Assembly: GCA_035699705.1 (NCBI GenBank)
Contig: DASSPI010000135.1
Coordinates: forward strand, 1-31,809
DNA: 31,809 nucleotides
Reading direction: 5' to 3'
Source of the DNA: CANKHA01 sp035699705
GTDB lineage: Bacteria > Pseudomonadota > Alphaproteobacteria > Rhizobiales > Xanthobacteraceae
Shown here: positions 1 through 7,798 of the stretch, one piece after another
Position numbering within the stretch: position 1 is the first letter of the stretch
Layout of the letters: every line of letters starts with the position of its first letter
Notes under the pieces: model-generated
Told to the model about the DNA's origin: nothing
Database searches by the model: none
Seen by the model: the letters and a program-made list of their open reading frames with translations, nothing else
Translations under genes and position numbers: made by a program

Positions 1-593
1 TAAGGAATGATGCAGAAGGTGCAGCGGTGGTCGCAGCCGTTCTGCACCTGCACGAAAGCGCGCGTATGGCCTTCGATCGCATCGAGCGGCGGCAACGCGA
101 TCTGTTTCGCCGCCATGATGTCGCCCACCGCCACGCGCTCGGGATGCGCGGAACTCTGCCAGGTCTGCGGCGTCAGCTTTTCCTCGTTGCCGACGACACG
201 GTCCACTTCCGGCATGGCAGCAAATGATTGCGGATCGGCCTGCGCCGCGCAGCCGGTGACGACGATGCGGCTGTGCGGTTTCTCGCGGCGCAGCCTGCGG
301 ATGGCCTGCCGGGCCTGGCGCACGGCCTCGCCCGTCACCGCGCAGGTATTGACCACCGTGGTGTCGGAAAGCGCCGCCGCGTCGCGCCGGATCACTTCGG
401 ATTCGTGGATGTTGAGCCGGCAGCCGAAAGTGAGGACATCGACTTTATTTGTCGTTCCGGAGCATGGCGAAGCCGCGAGCCCGGAACCCATCACCCCGGT
501 CTGTCCATCATCATCGCTGGTACCGGGGTTATGGATTCCGGACAGCCGCTGCGCGGCTTCCGGGATGACGGCAGTATTCTGATCGCGCCGCAT
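1..593 (-). CDS. mtaB: tRNA threonylcarbamoyladenosine methylthiotransferase MtaB, N-terminal part (runs off the left edge)
   Basis: Radical-SAM enzyme that adds a methylthio group to t6A37 of tRNAs, giving ms2t6A. Read leftward, the frame shows the UPF0004 domain with its three cluster cysteines (FGCRLN, NTCAVT, TGCAAQ) and then the start of the radical-SAM domain, NGCDHRCTFCIIP (CxxxCxxC); the rest lies outside the window. The start is odd. Conserved sequence begins at VDVLTFGC (codon at 443-441), but no ATG, GTG or TTG lies just before it. The frame stays open upstream through a palindromic repeat (451-569) to an ATG at 593, two bases after the dapF stop. That start adds 50 residues. Alternative starts inside the repeat are GTG at 494 and ATG at 491, neither with a good Shine-Dalgarno. 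The position behind dapF suggests co-transcription. Identity is secure; the start is not. Confidence 0.9.
   Translation of the reverse strand, partial: MRRDQNTAVIPEAAQRLSGIHNPGTSDDDGQTGVMGSGLAASPCSGTTNKVDVLTFGCRLNIHESEVIRRDAAALSDTTVVNTCAVTGEAVRQARQAIRRLRREKPHSRIVVTGCAAQADPQSFAAMPEVDRVVGNEEKLTPQTWQSSAHPERVAVGDIMAAKQIALPPLDAIEGHTRAFVQVQNGCDHRCTFCIIP
451..569 (-). repeat. Family A interspersed palindromic element, inside the mtaB reading frame
   Basis: On the minus strand this 119-base unit starts GTCATCCCGG and ends CCGGAACGAC, so its ends are imperfect inverted repeats. Inside are two hairpin halves, the first with an AAGCCGCGCAGCGGCT core. It aligns along its whole length with 5811-5907. The first 41 bases differ by one substitution and one indel; the centre has about 22 extra bases here. 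It supplies roughly residues 9-48 of the longest possible MtaB product. Confidence 0.85.
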
Positions 594-595
594 CG

Positions 596-1474
596 TCAGC
601 CCACGCCCACTTTGTCGAACAAGGCCGGATCGAATGTGCCCTTGCCTTCGAACTCCACCGGCCCGGTCATCAGCACATGGTCGTCGCCGGCGCGCCAGTC
701 GACGAAGAGATCGCCGCCAGGCAGCGTGATGCGGACCTTGCGGTCGGTGCGCTTGAGCCGGGCCGCCGCCACCGCCGCGGCGCAGGCGGCCGAGCCGCAG
801 GCCTGCGTGAGCCCGGCGCCGCGCTCCCAGGTGCGGATGACGATGTGATCGCGCGCTTTGATATTGGCCAGCGTGATGTTGGCGCGCTCGGGAAAGACCG
901 GATGGTTTTCCAACAGCGGTCCGATCTGCGCGAGATCATAGGCGTTCACGTCGTCGACCCAGAAGATCGCGTGCGGGTTGCCCATGTTCACCACCGAGGG
1001 CGTGTGCAGGATCGGCTTGTCGATCGGCCCGATCTGCAGCTCGATGCCGCGCGTGTCGCGGAATTCTTCAGCAAGCGGAATTTCGTTCCAGGCGAAGCGC
1101 GGCTTGCCCATATCGACGGTGACCAGCCCGGGCGTCTCCGCTTTCCAGCAATTCAGCAAGCCGGCCTTGGTCTCGAAGGTGAGTGCGTTCTTGCCGGTTT
1201 CCTCGAACAGCAGCGAGGCGATGCAGCGCGTTCCGTTGCCGCAGGCGCCCACCTCCGAGCCATCATTGTTGTAGATGCGGACAAAGGCATCGGTGCCGGG
1301 CGTGCGCGGCGCATGCAGCGTCATCAATTGGTCGTAGGCGGCGGCGGGCGGCTGCGCGGCGGCGCGCGCGTCCTCGGCGGTAACGGTCGCCTGCGAGCGG
1401 CGCAAATCCACCACCACGATCTCGTTGCCGAGACCATTCATGCGGAGAAAAGGGTGGTTGGCTAGCGTGCCCAT
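596..1474 (-). CDS. dapF: Diaminopimelate epimerase
   Basis: Cytoplasmic, cofactor-independent racemase converting LL- to meso-diaminopimelate, the last step before lysine and a peptidoglycan precursor. The 292-residue length fits the family. The two catalytic cysteines stand in the expected motifs: Cys78 in ACGNGTRC and Cys226 in QACGSAAC. The N-terminal FLRMNGLGNEIVVVD and the NMGNPHAIFW segment are also typical. The start ATG at 1474 precedes the conserved N terminus by only a few residues. mtaB follows two bases after the stop, as commonly seen in related bacteria, so the two probably share a transcript. Confidence 0.97.
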   Translation of the reverse strand: MGTLANHPFLRMNGLGNEIVVVDLRRSQATVTAEDARAAAQPPAAAYDQLMTLHAPRTPGTDAFVRIYNNDGSEVGACGNGTRCIASLLFEETGKNALTFETKAGLLNCWKAETPGLVTVDMGKPRFAWNEIPLAEEFRDTRGIELQIGPIDKPILHTPSVVNMGNPHAIFWVDDVNAYDLAQIGPLLENHPVFPERANITLANIKARDHIVIRTWERGAGLTQACGSAACAAAVAAARLKRTDRKVRITLPGGDLFVDWRAGDDHVLMTGPVEFEGKGTFDPALFDKVGVG

Positions 1475-1618
1475 GAATGAAGCTTATATGGCCAATCGCG
1501 GCCGGTAAGCCAGTAGCCGCCAGTGTCTCCGAAGTTCGCCTGATTTCGCGGCAATCATACGCCATGGTAATATCGCAATTGCGGGCGCTATTTGCGCGCG
1601 TCGATGAGGAAAGCAGAA

Positions 1619-2221
1619 ATGTCTCGCCTGTTCTTGACGGTCAGCGCCGCCGTGCTGGTTGCGGCTTTCTCGTTCGCCGCATCGGCCCAGACCCCCGCTC
1701 CGGACAAAGCCCCGGCCCCGGCCCCCGCCCCGGCGCAGCCCGCGCCGGCGGCCCCCGCCGATCCCTTCGGCGCGGAGGTGACGCTGGAGCCGAAGACCTT
1801 CATTTACATGAAGGGCACCGCGACCTGGGAAACCGCCTACGAGACGCTGGTCGAGGCCTTCAAGACGATCAACGGCTATCTCGAGAAGCAGAAGATCACG
1901 CCGTCCGACAAGCCGCTGGCGATCTATACCCAGACCGATGAATCCGGTTTCCAGTACCAGGTCGGCATCCCGGTCGCCGAGACGCCGAAGAACCCGCCGA
2001 AGGGCGATCTCGCGGTCGCAAAATCCCCCGGCGGCAAGATGCTGCAATTCGTGCATCGCGGGTCCTACGACGCCATGGACACCACCTATGAGGCGATCAC
2101 CAATTACCTCGACGAAAAGCGGCTGGAGTCGGAGGACATGTTCATCGAGGAATATGTCACCGATCCGGTGAAGACGCCGGAAGACAAGCTGATCGTGAAT
2201 GTCTATGTGCCGCTGAAATGA
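1619..2221 (+). CDS. Exported GyrI-like (effector-binding/SOUL-type) domain protein
   Basis: A 200-residue protein. It starts with a signal peptide (MSRLFLTVSAAVLVAAFSFA, cleavage near ASAQ), followed by a proline/alanine linker (APAPAPAPAQPAPAAP). From about residue 50 comes a domain with TFIYMKGTATWE, YETLVEAFKTINGYL and a final VNVYVPLK strand. This pattern matches GyrI-like/AraC effector-binding folds, which bind small hydrophobic ligands; the ligand here is unknown. I chose ATG 1619 over in-frame ATGs at 1592 and 1604 because GAGGA (1606-1610) lies at proper spacing and the signal peptide then begins at residue 1. It overlaps the next gene by four bases (ATGA), so the two are likely translationally coupled periplasmic proteins. 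Confidence 0.8.
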   Translation: MSRLFLTVSAAVLVAAFSFAASAQTPAPDKAPAPAPAPAQPAPAAPADPFGAEVTLEPKTFIYMKGTATWETAYETLVEAFKTINGYLEKQKITPSDKPLAIYTQTDESGFQYQVGIPVAETPKNPPKGDLAVAKSPGGKMLQFVHRGSYDAMDTTYEAITNYLDEKRLESEDMFIEEYVTDPVKTPEDKLIVNVYVPLK

Positions 2222-2907
2222 TGCGCCGGCTCGCCTTCATCGCGTTGCTAGCGATTGCGAGCGCCTCTCCTGCGGGCGCGCAGATCGATAAGCTGCCCCA
2301 TCTCATCACGGTGACGGGCGAAGGCGAGGTCGCGATCGTGCCCGATCTTGCGATCCTCGGCGCTGGCGTGACCACCACCGGCAAGACCGCGCGCGAGGCG
2401 AGCGAAGCCAACGCCAAGACGATGACCGCCGTGATGGCCGCGCTGAAAGCCGCCGGCATAGCCGAGCAGGACGTGCAGACCTCATGGCTGTCGCTGCATC
2501 CGGTGCGCGACAACAACCGCAACGAGCTGCGCATCACCGGCTTTCAGGCCTCCAATCAGGTGACCGTCAAGTTGCGCGAGGTGGCGAAGACGGCTGAGGT
2601 GATCGACCGGCTGGTGGCGGCGGGCGCCAACGACCTTGCCGGCATCCAATTCGTGGTCTCCTCGCCGTCAAAGCCGCTCGATCGGGCGCGCGAGGCCGCG
2701 ATTGCCGACGCCCGGCGCAAGGCGGAGGTCTATGCCAAGGCCGCCAATGTGCAACTCGGGGCGCCGGTGAATATCAGCGAGGAGGCCAGCGTCGTGCCCG
2801 GCCCGATCGCGATGCGGACCGCCAAAGCGGCCGACGCCACTCCGGTCTCTGCGGGCGAGCAGATCCAGCGGATTTCGGTGTCGGTGAGCTACGAGCTGAC
2901 GCGCTGA
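2218..2907 (+). CDS. SIMPL-domain (DUF541/YggE-like) periplasmic protein
   Basis: 229 residues beginning with a signal peptide (RRLAFIALLAIASASPAGAQ). The mature part starts HLITVTGEGEVAIVPDLAIL, the hallmark strand of SIMPL/DUF541 proteins. Helix and strand repeats follow, including DRAREAAIADARRKAEVYAKAA and a C-terminal IQRISVSVSYELTR strand. Family members such as E. coli YggE are oligomeric periplasmic or outer-membrane proteins linked to oxidative-stress tolerance, but their biochemical role is unsettled. The start codon overlaps the upstream stop (ATGA); a second ATG follows immediately and could be the true start. Domain identity is strong; function is only inferred. Confidence 0.88.
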   Translation: MMRRLAFIALLAIASASPAGAQIDKLPHLITVTGEGEVAIVPDLAILGAGVTTTGKTAREASEANAKTMTAVMAALKAAGIAEQDVQTSWLSLHPVRDNNRNELRITGFQASNQVTVKLREVAKTAEVIDRLVAAGANDLAGIQFVVSSPSKPLDRAREAAIADARRKAEVYAKAANVQLGAPVNISEEASVVPGPIAMRTAKAADATPVSAGEQIQRISVSVSYELTR

Positions 2908-2923
2908 CGGGTTGCCGCGGCGG

Positions 2924-3985
2924 TCACAGCTCCAGCACCTGACCGGGCCGCAGCGCGCGGAATTTTTCCTCCGGCAGATTCGCGGCCTTGCGCGCTTCGG
3001 CCAAACGCGCCAGCGGCTCGTCGATGGCTTCATCGGTGAGCTGAAACGTGCCGAAGTGATGCGCGAGCGCATAATCGGCGCCGGTATCGGCAAAGGCGCG
3101 CACGGCTTCTTCAGGGTCCATGTGCTGGTCATGCATGAACCAGCGCGGCGCATAGGCGCCGATCGGAAGGACTGCCAGGCGGAACGGGCCATAACGCTCG
3201 CGCGCGTTGCGGAAATGGAAGCCGTCGCCATAGCCGCTGTCGGCGATATGCAGAATCCGGCCGGCCGGCGTCTCGATCACGAAGCCGGCCCAGAGTGCCT
3301 TGTTGCGGTCGAGCAGGCCGCGCGCCGACCAATGCCGCATCGGCACGATGGTCACCGCGACGTCGCGGCCTAACGGCACGCGCGCATGCCAGTCGTAGGC
3401 CTCGATGCGCGCCGAGCGATCATGGCCACGGATGATGGTGTCGTTTCCGAGGGGCGTAATAATGCGCGTGCGGTGCGGCGTCGCCAAAGCTGACAAGGTG
3501 GCAGCGTCGAGATGGTCGTAGTGGCAGTGGGAGACCAGCGCCACGTCGATCGGCGGCAGCACGTCGAAAGCGATCCCGGGATCGTTGACGCGCTTCGGTC
3601 CGGCGAAACCCACCGGCGAGGCACGCTCGGACCAGATCGGATCGATCAGGATATTCAGGCCGCCGGCCTGCAGCAGCAGGCTTGCATGTCCGACGAAAGA
3701 CACGCGCCAATCGCGCGGGTTATCCACCCGCTGCGGCGGCTTGTCGGCATAGGGGCTCGGATCCCGCTCGGGCCACCCCGCGCGCTCGCGGGTAAGCTGC
3801 CAGCGCAGGAGGTCCGGCAGGCCCTTGGGCGGCGCGCCGTTCCGGTCGAAGAATCGCACGCCATCGAAGTGATCCGATGCCGGGCCCTCGTAGTAGCGCG
3901 CCGAATGCGCCGCCGCCCCCGCCCCGCCTCCGGTAGCCGCAGCGAGCCCGGCGATGCCTGTGATGATGCGACGGCGGGAAATCAT
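2924..3985 (-). CDS. Exported metallo-beta-lactamase-fold hydrolase (UlaG/NAPE-PLD-like)
   Basis: 353 residues. The N terminus SRRRIITGIAGLAAATGG looks like a Tat-type signal (arginine cluster plus hydrophobic stretch). The MBL fold is shown by VSFVGHASLLLQ, LIDPIWSERASP, the zinc-binding SHCHYDHLD (His153, His155, Asp157, His158), later MRHWSARG, HIADSGYGDGF and a late histidine pair (LAHHFGTFQL). This pattern resembles the NAPE-PLD/RomA branch that hydrolyses phosphodiester or lipid substrates; the natural substrate cannot be told. It converges on the SIMPL gene with 16 bases between the stop codons and is divergent from ffh. Confidence 0.85.
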   Translation of the reverse strand: MISRRRIITGIAGLAAATGGGAGAAAHSARYYEGPASDHFDGVRFFDRNGAPPKGLPDLLRWQLTRERAGWPERDPSPYADKPPQRVDNPRDWRVSFVGHASLLLQAGGLNILIDPIWSERASPVGFAGPKRVNDPGIAFDVLPPIDVALVSHCHYDHLDAATLSALATPHRTRIITPLGNDTIIRGHDRSARIEAYDWHARVPLGRDVAVTIVPMRHWSARGLLDRNKALWAGFVIETPAGRILHIADSGYGDGFHFRNARERYGPFRLAVLPIGAYAPRWFMHDQHMDPEEAVRAFADTGADYALAHHFGTFQLTDEAIDEPLARLAEARKAANLPEEKFRALRPGQVLEL

Positions 3986-4184
3986 GCAGGCTCTACATAG
4001 GGCCCGGAATGGGCGAATTCATGCCGTAACGAGCGTATCAGGGGCGGAAAAGGAGCCGCTGCAACCCGCTATAAAACTTGACTTTCCGGGCAGAAAGCAC
4101 CAGTTTCCGGCCGTTCTCGCAAGAGATGACGATTGCTGATCCGCCGACCGGTCCATGAGGCCGGAGGCCCCGCCCGACAGCGCG

Positions 4185-4209
4185 ATGCGCCCTCGGGCGT
4201 CGTTTTGTT
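4185..4209 (+). terminator. Weak hairpin plus T-rich run in front of ffh
   Basis: GCGCC-CTCG-GGCGT (4187-4200) is followed by CGTTTTGTTGTTG. The stem is only five pairs, one of them G-T. No plus-strand gene lies upstream, so if real it would be a leader attenuator for ffh rather than a gene-end terminator. The rest of the 259-base gap between 3986 and 4244 shows a TTGACT hexamer at 4078 but no convincing -10. Confidence 0.25.
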
Positions 4210-4244
4210 GTTGAGACCCTCATCCTGAGGATCACGGAGTTTCG

Positions 4245-5795
4245 ATGTTCGAAAGCCTGTCGGAGAAACTTGGCGGAATCCTCGATCGCCTGACCAAGCG
4301 CGGTGCGCTGTCGGAAGCGGACGTCGATGCTGCGCTGCGCGAGGTGCGGCGCGCGCTGCTGGAGGCCGATGTCGCGCTCGATGTGGCGCGCGCCTTCGTC
4401 GCCAAGGTGCGCGAGCGCGCGGTCGGCGTCGACGTCATCAAGTCGGTGACGCCCGGCCAGATGGTCGTGAAGATCGTGCATGACGAGCTGGTGGCGACGC
4501 TCGGCGCGGAAGGCCAGGGCGTCGATCTTAATGCGCCGGCGCCGGTTGCGATCATGATGGTCGGCCTGCAAGGCTCCGGCAAAACCACCACCACCGCGAA
4601 GCTCGCCAGGCGTCTCGGCGATCGGCTCAAGCGCAAGACGCTGATGGCTTCGCTCGACGTGCGCCGCCCCGCGGCGATGGAACAGCTCGCCGTGCTCGGC
4701 CGCGACATCGGGGTCGATACGCTGCCGGTCGTCGCAGGCCAGCAGCCGGCGCAGATCGCGCGCCGCGCGCTCGAAGCCGGACGGCTCGGCGGCTATGACG
4801 TGGTGCTGCTCGATACCGCAGGCCGCACCACGCTCGACGAAGCCATGATGGCGGAAGCCGCCGAGGTGAAGCGCGCCGCCAATCCGCATGAAGTCCTGCT
4901 CGTCGCCGACGCGCTCACCGGCCAGGACGCGGTCAATCTCGCGCGTTCCTTCAACGAGCGCGTGGGCCTGACCGGCATCGTGCTCACCCGCATCGACGGC
5001 GACGGCCGCGGCGGCGCTGCGCTCTCCATGCGCGCGGTCACCGGCAAGCCGATCAAGCTGATCGGCACCGGCGAGAAGATGGACGCGCTGGAGGATTTCG
5101 ATCCCGGGCGCATCGCCGGCCGCATCCTCGGCATGGGCGACATCGTTTCGCTGGTCGAGAAGGCCGCCGCCAATATCGACGCCGAAAAGGCCATGCGCAC
5201 CGCCGAGCGCATGCGCAAGGGCGCTTTCGATCTCAACGATCTGCGCGATCAGCTCGACCAGATGGCGAAGATGGGCGGCATCGGCGGATTGATGGGAATG
5301 ATGCCGGGCGTCGCCAAGATCAAGAACCAGATCGCCAATGCCAACCTCGACGACGGTCTGCTGAAGCGGCAGAAGGCGATGATCGATTCCATGACGCCGA
5401 AAGAACGGCGCAACCCGGACATCCTCAAGAACAGCCGCAAGAAGCGGATCGTCGCCGGCTCCGGCACCAAGGTGGAAGAGCTCAATAAGCTGCTGAAGAT
5501 GCATCGCGGCATGGCCGACATGATGAAGGCCATGGGCGGCGCCAAGCGCGGGCCGATGGCGGGTCTTGCCAACATGCTCGGGATGGGCGGCGGCATGCCG
5601 AGCCCCGAGCAGATGGCGGAAATGGCGAAGAACATGCCGGGCGGCGGGGCCGGCGCGCCCGGCGGTCTGCCGCCGGGCATGCCGAAGCTGCCGCCGAATT
5701 TCCCCGGAATGCCGGGCGGCCTTCCCGGGCTGGGAGGTCTTGGCGGTCGGCCGCCGGGGCTGGGTGGATTGCCCGGATTGGGAAAGAAGAAGTGA
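4245..5795 (+). CDS. ffh: Signal recognition particle GTPase Ffh
   Basis: SRP54-type GTPase that, with 4.5S RNA, binds signal sequences of nascent membrane proteins and delivers ribosomes to FtsY. 516 residues: N domain (1-90), then the G domain with P-loop GLQGSGKTTTTAKLA, DVRRPAAMEQL, DTAGRTT, TRIDGDGRGG and GTGEKMDALE. A methionine-rich M domain follows (MGGIGGLMGMMPG, MIDSMTPKERRNP, SRKKRIVAGSGT). The C-terminal 70 residues are rich in Gly, Pro and Met, somewhat extended as in other alphaproteobacteria. The start ATG follows GGAG at good spacing. It heads the ribosomal and tRNA-modification cluster, with a family A repeat before rpsP. Confidence 0.98.
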   Translation: MFESLSEKLGGILDRLTKRGALSEADVDAALREVRRALLEADVALDVARAFVAKVRERAVGVDVIKSVTPGQMVVKIVHDELVATLGAEGQGVDLNAPAPVAIMMVGLQGSGKTTTTAKLARRLGDRLKRKTLMASLDVRRPAAMEQLAVLGRDIGVDTLPVVAGQQPAQIARRALEAGRLGGYDVVLLDTAGRTTLDEAMMAEAAEVKRAANPHEVLLVADALTGQDAVNLARSFNERVGLTGIVLTRIDGDGRGGAALSMRAVTGKPIKLIGTGEKMDALEDFDPGRIAGRILGMGDIVSLVEKAAANIDAEKAMRTAERMRKGAFDLNDLRDQLDQMAKMGGIGGLMGMMPGVAKIKNQIANANLDDGLLKRQKAMIDSMTPKERRNPDILKNSRKKRIVAGSGTKVEELNKLLKMHRGMADMMKAMGGAKRGPMAGLANMLGMGGGMPSPEQMAEMAKNMPGGGAGAPGGLPPGMPKLPPNFPGMPGGLPGLGGLGGRPPGLGGLPGLGKKK

Positions 5796-5810
5796 GAAAG
5801 AAACTGAACC

Positions 5811-5907
5811 GTCATTCCGGGAAGCCGCGCAGCGGCTGTCCGGAATCCATACGCCCGGTGGTGATTATGGATTCCGGGTTCGCAGCTCCGCTGCGCCCCG
5901 GAATGAC
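5811..5907 (+). repeat. Family A interspersed palindromic element between ffh and rpsP
   Basis: 97 bases from GTCATTCCGG to CCGGAATGAC, a perfect 10-base terminal inverted repeat. It has two internal hairpins: one around AAGCCGCGCAGCGGCT, one around GCAGCTCCGCTGC. The two halves face each other through CCGGAATCCATA and TATGGATTCCGG. It fills most of the 141-base gap and so lies in the presumed ffh-rpsP transcript. The same element is found at 451-569. Confidence 0.88.
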
Positions 5908-5936
5908 AATGAATTAATCGAAGAAAGGAAAACCAA

Positions 5937-6356
5937 ATGCCACTGAGAATTCGCATGTCCCGCGCGGGCACCAAGAAGCGCCCGTTCTATCACCTCGTCG
6001 TCGCCGACTCGCGCTTTCCGCGCGACGGCCGTTTCATCGAGCGGCTCGGCTTTTTCAATCCGCTGCTGCCGAAGGACAATGCCGAGCGGCTGAAGCTCGA
6101 CCTGGAAAAAGTGAAAGCCTGGATGGCCAAGGGCGCGGTGCCGACCGACCGCATCATGCGTTTCCTCGATGCCGCCGGCGTCGCCAAGCGCGAGAAGCGC
6201 AACAATCCGGAAAAGGCGATCCCGCGCAAGGAACGCAAGGCGCGCGCCGAACAGGCGACCAAGGACGCCGAGACGGCGGAGGCCGCCGCCAAGACCGCAA
6301 AGGCCGCCAAGGCTGAGGAAGCCAAGGCCAAGGCCGAGGAAACTGCCGCGAGCTAA
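5937..6356 (+). CDS. rpsP: 30S ribosomal protein bS16
   Basis: Small-subunit protein needed for 16S rRNA folding in the body of the 30S particle. The first 80 residues are canonical (PLRIRMSRAGTKKRPFYHLV, RDGRFIERLGFFNP, DRIMRFLDAAGV). The remaining 50 or so residues form a charged Ala/Lys/Glu-rich tail, giving 139 residues against about 82 in E. coli; such tails are common in alphaproteobacteria. The start has AAAGGAAAA just upstream. rimM follows 23 bases after the stop, consistent with one operon. Confidence 0.98.
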   Translation: MPLRIRMSRAGTKKRPFYHLVVADSRFPRDGRFIERLGFFNPLLPKDNAERLKLDLEKVKAWMAKGAVPTDRIMRFLDAAGVAKREKRNNPEKAIPRKERKARAEQATKDAETAEAAAKTAKAAKAEEAKAKAEETAAS

Positions 6357-6379
6357 GGCTCCAACCGCGCGAGGGCGCG

Positions 6380-6898
6380 ATGGCCGACCGGGTTTGCGTG
6401 GCGCAGATCGGAGCGCCTCACGGCGTGCGCGGGGAGGTCCGATTATGGACCTTCACCGCCGACCCGATGGCCGTGACGCGCTACGGCGCGCTGGAGAGCG
6501 AGGACGGCAAGCGCGCCTTTGAAATCGACGCGGTGCGCGCGGCCAAAGGCCACCTCGTGGCCAAGCTGCGGGGCATCGCGGATCGTGACGCGGCGGAACG
6601 GCTGACCAACATCAAGCTGTTCGTGCCGCGCGATCGCCTGCCGGAAATCGAGAGCGACGAGTTCTACCACGCCGACCTGATCGGGCTGCGCGTGGAGGAC
6701 GAGGACGGCAATGAGATCGGCGCGGTGATCGCCATGCATAATTTCGGCGCCGGCGACATTTTGGAGATCCAGCCGCTGGGCGGCGGCGCGATAATGCTGC
6801 CTTTCACCGAGGCCGTGGTGCCGGAGGTGGATCTGAAGAGCGGACGGCTGGTGGTCGTGCTGCCGGAGGAAACGGTGGTGCCGGAAGACAAAGATTAG
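6380..6898 (+). CDS. rimM: Ribosome maturation factor RimM
   Basis: Binds ribosomal protein uS19 and assists assembly of the 30S head. 172 residues in two domains: the N-terminal RimM domain (VCVAQIGAPHGVRGEVRLWTF, then VAKLRGIADRDAAERL) and a C-terminal PRC barrel (EFYHADLIGLRVEDEDGNEIGAV, IMLPFTEAVVPEVDL). Length is normal. It lies between rpsP and trmD as in most bacteria. Confidence 0.97.
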   Translation: MADRVCVAQIGAPHGVRGEVRLWTFTADPMAVTRYGALESEDGKRAFEIDAVRAAKGHLVAKLRGIADRDAAERLTNIKLFVPRDRLPEIESDEFYHADLIGLRVEDEDGNEIGAVIAMHNFGAGDILEIQPLGGGAIMLPFTEAVVPEVDLKSGRLVVVLPEETVVPEDKD

Positions 6899-6900
6899 CC

Positions 6901-6974
6901 GTCGTCCCCGCGAAGGCGGCGACCTCTTTCTGCCTCCCAAACGGGGAAAGTGGAAGCCTCTGCGCGGGGACGAC
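6901..6974. repeat. Family B-type palindromic element between rimM and trmD
   Basis: 74 bases bounded by a perfect 12-base inverted repeat, GTCGTCCCCGCG and CGCGGGGACGAC. It occupies nearly the whole gap between rimM and trmD. The ends resemble those at 9754-9851 and 18290-18384. The centre differs and holds CCTCCC...GGGGAAAGTGGAA, a motif seen in other gaps of this window. Membership of family B is less certain than for the other two copies. Confidence 0.7.
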
Positions 6975-6987
6975 TGAGAGAACAAAG

Positions 6988-7707
6988 ATGTGGCGCGCGA
7001 GCGTGCTGACGATTTTTCCGGAGATGTTTCCCGGGCCGTTGGGGCAGAGCCTCGCCGGCAAGGCGCTGATATCGGGCTTGTGGTCGCTCGATGTGATCGA
7101 CATCCGCGCGCATGCCACCGACAAGCACCGCTGCGTGGACGACACGCCGGCGGGCGGCGGTCCGGGCATGGTGATGAAGGCCGATGTGCTCGCGCGCGCG
7201 GTGGACGCCGCCGAGGCCGCCTCCCGGCCCCGCATCCTGATGAGCCCGCGCGGTACGCCGCTGACGCAAAGCCGGGTAGAGGCGCTCGCCGCCGGTCCCG
7301 GGGTTCTGGTCCTCTGCGGCCGTTTCGAAGGCATCGACCAGCGCCTGATCGAGGCGCGGGAGCTCGAGGAGATTTCCGTCGGCGACTACGTGCTCTCCGG
7401 CGGGGAGATCGGCGCCATGGCCCTGATCGACGCCTGCGTGCGCCTGCGGCCGGGGGTCATGGGCAAGGAGGCCTCCGGCACGGAAGAGAGCTTTTCCGCA
7501 GGCTTGCTGGAATATCCGCACTATACCCGCCCGGCGGTCTGGGAGGGCCGGCCGATCCCGGACGTGCTGCTTTCGGGGGATCACCGCAAGATCAAGGCCT
7601 GGCGGCGGGCCGAGGCGGAAAAACTCACCCGCGAGCGCCGCCCGGATCTCTGGACCGCCTATCAGGCACGGCCCGGCGGGGGCGTAAAAAAGCCGCCAAA
7701 AGGGTGA
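6988..7707 (+). CDS. trmD: tRNA (guanine-N1-)-methyltransferase
   Basis: SPOUT-class enzyme that methylates G37 next to the anticodon and so prevents +1 frameshifting. 239 residues, usual length. Characteristic segments: LTIFPEMFPG, DDTPAGGGPGMVMKAD, SPRGTPLTQ, LCGRFEGIDQR, and the trefoil-knot AdoMet site EISVGDYVLSGGEIGAMALID. The C-terminal YTRPAVWEGRPIPDVLLSGD is also typical. The tail has a short lysine-rich end. It probably belongs to the ffh-rplS transcript, with a palindromic element just upstream. Confidence 0.98.
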   Translation: MWRASVLTIFPEMFPGPLGQSLAGKALISGLWSLDVIDIRAHATDKHRCVDDTPAGGGPGMVMKADVLARAVDAAEAASRPRILMSPRGTPLTQSRVEALAAGPGVLVLCGRFEGIDQRLIEARELEEISVGDYVLSGGEIGAMALIDACVRLRPGVMGKEASGTEESFSAGLLEYPHYTRPAVWEGRPIPDVLLSGDHRKIKAWRRAEAEKLTRERRPDLWTAYQARPGGGVKKPPKG

Positions 7708-7798
7708 CAAATACCCCGCTATGCATTAGAAGCTGCCCGACCCATACAGGATCGCAGTGACAACCGCGCGCCGCTGGCGCTGCTGACGGAGAGTTCCC

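Noticed and set aside
4038..5504. Minus-strand frame of 488 codons opposite ffh
   Set aside because: Same GC-driven shadow pattern; ffh is certain on the other strand.
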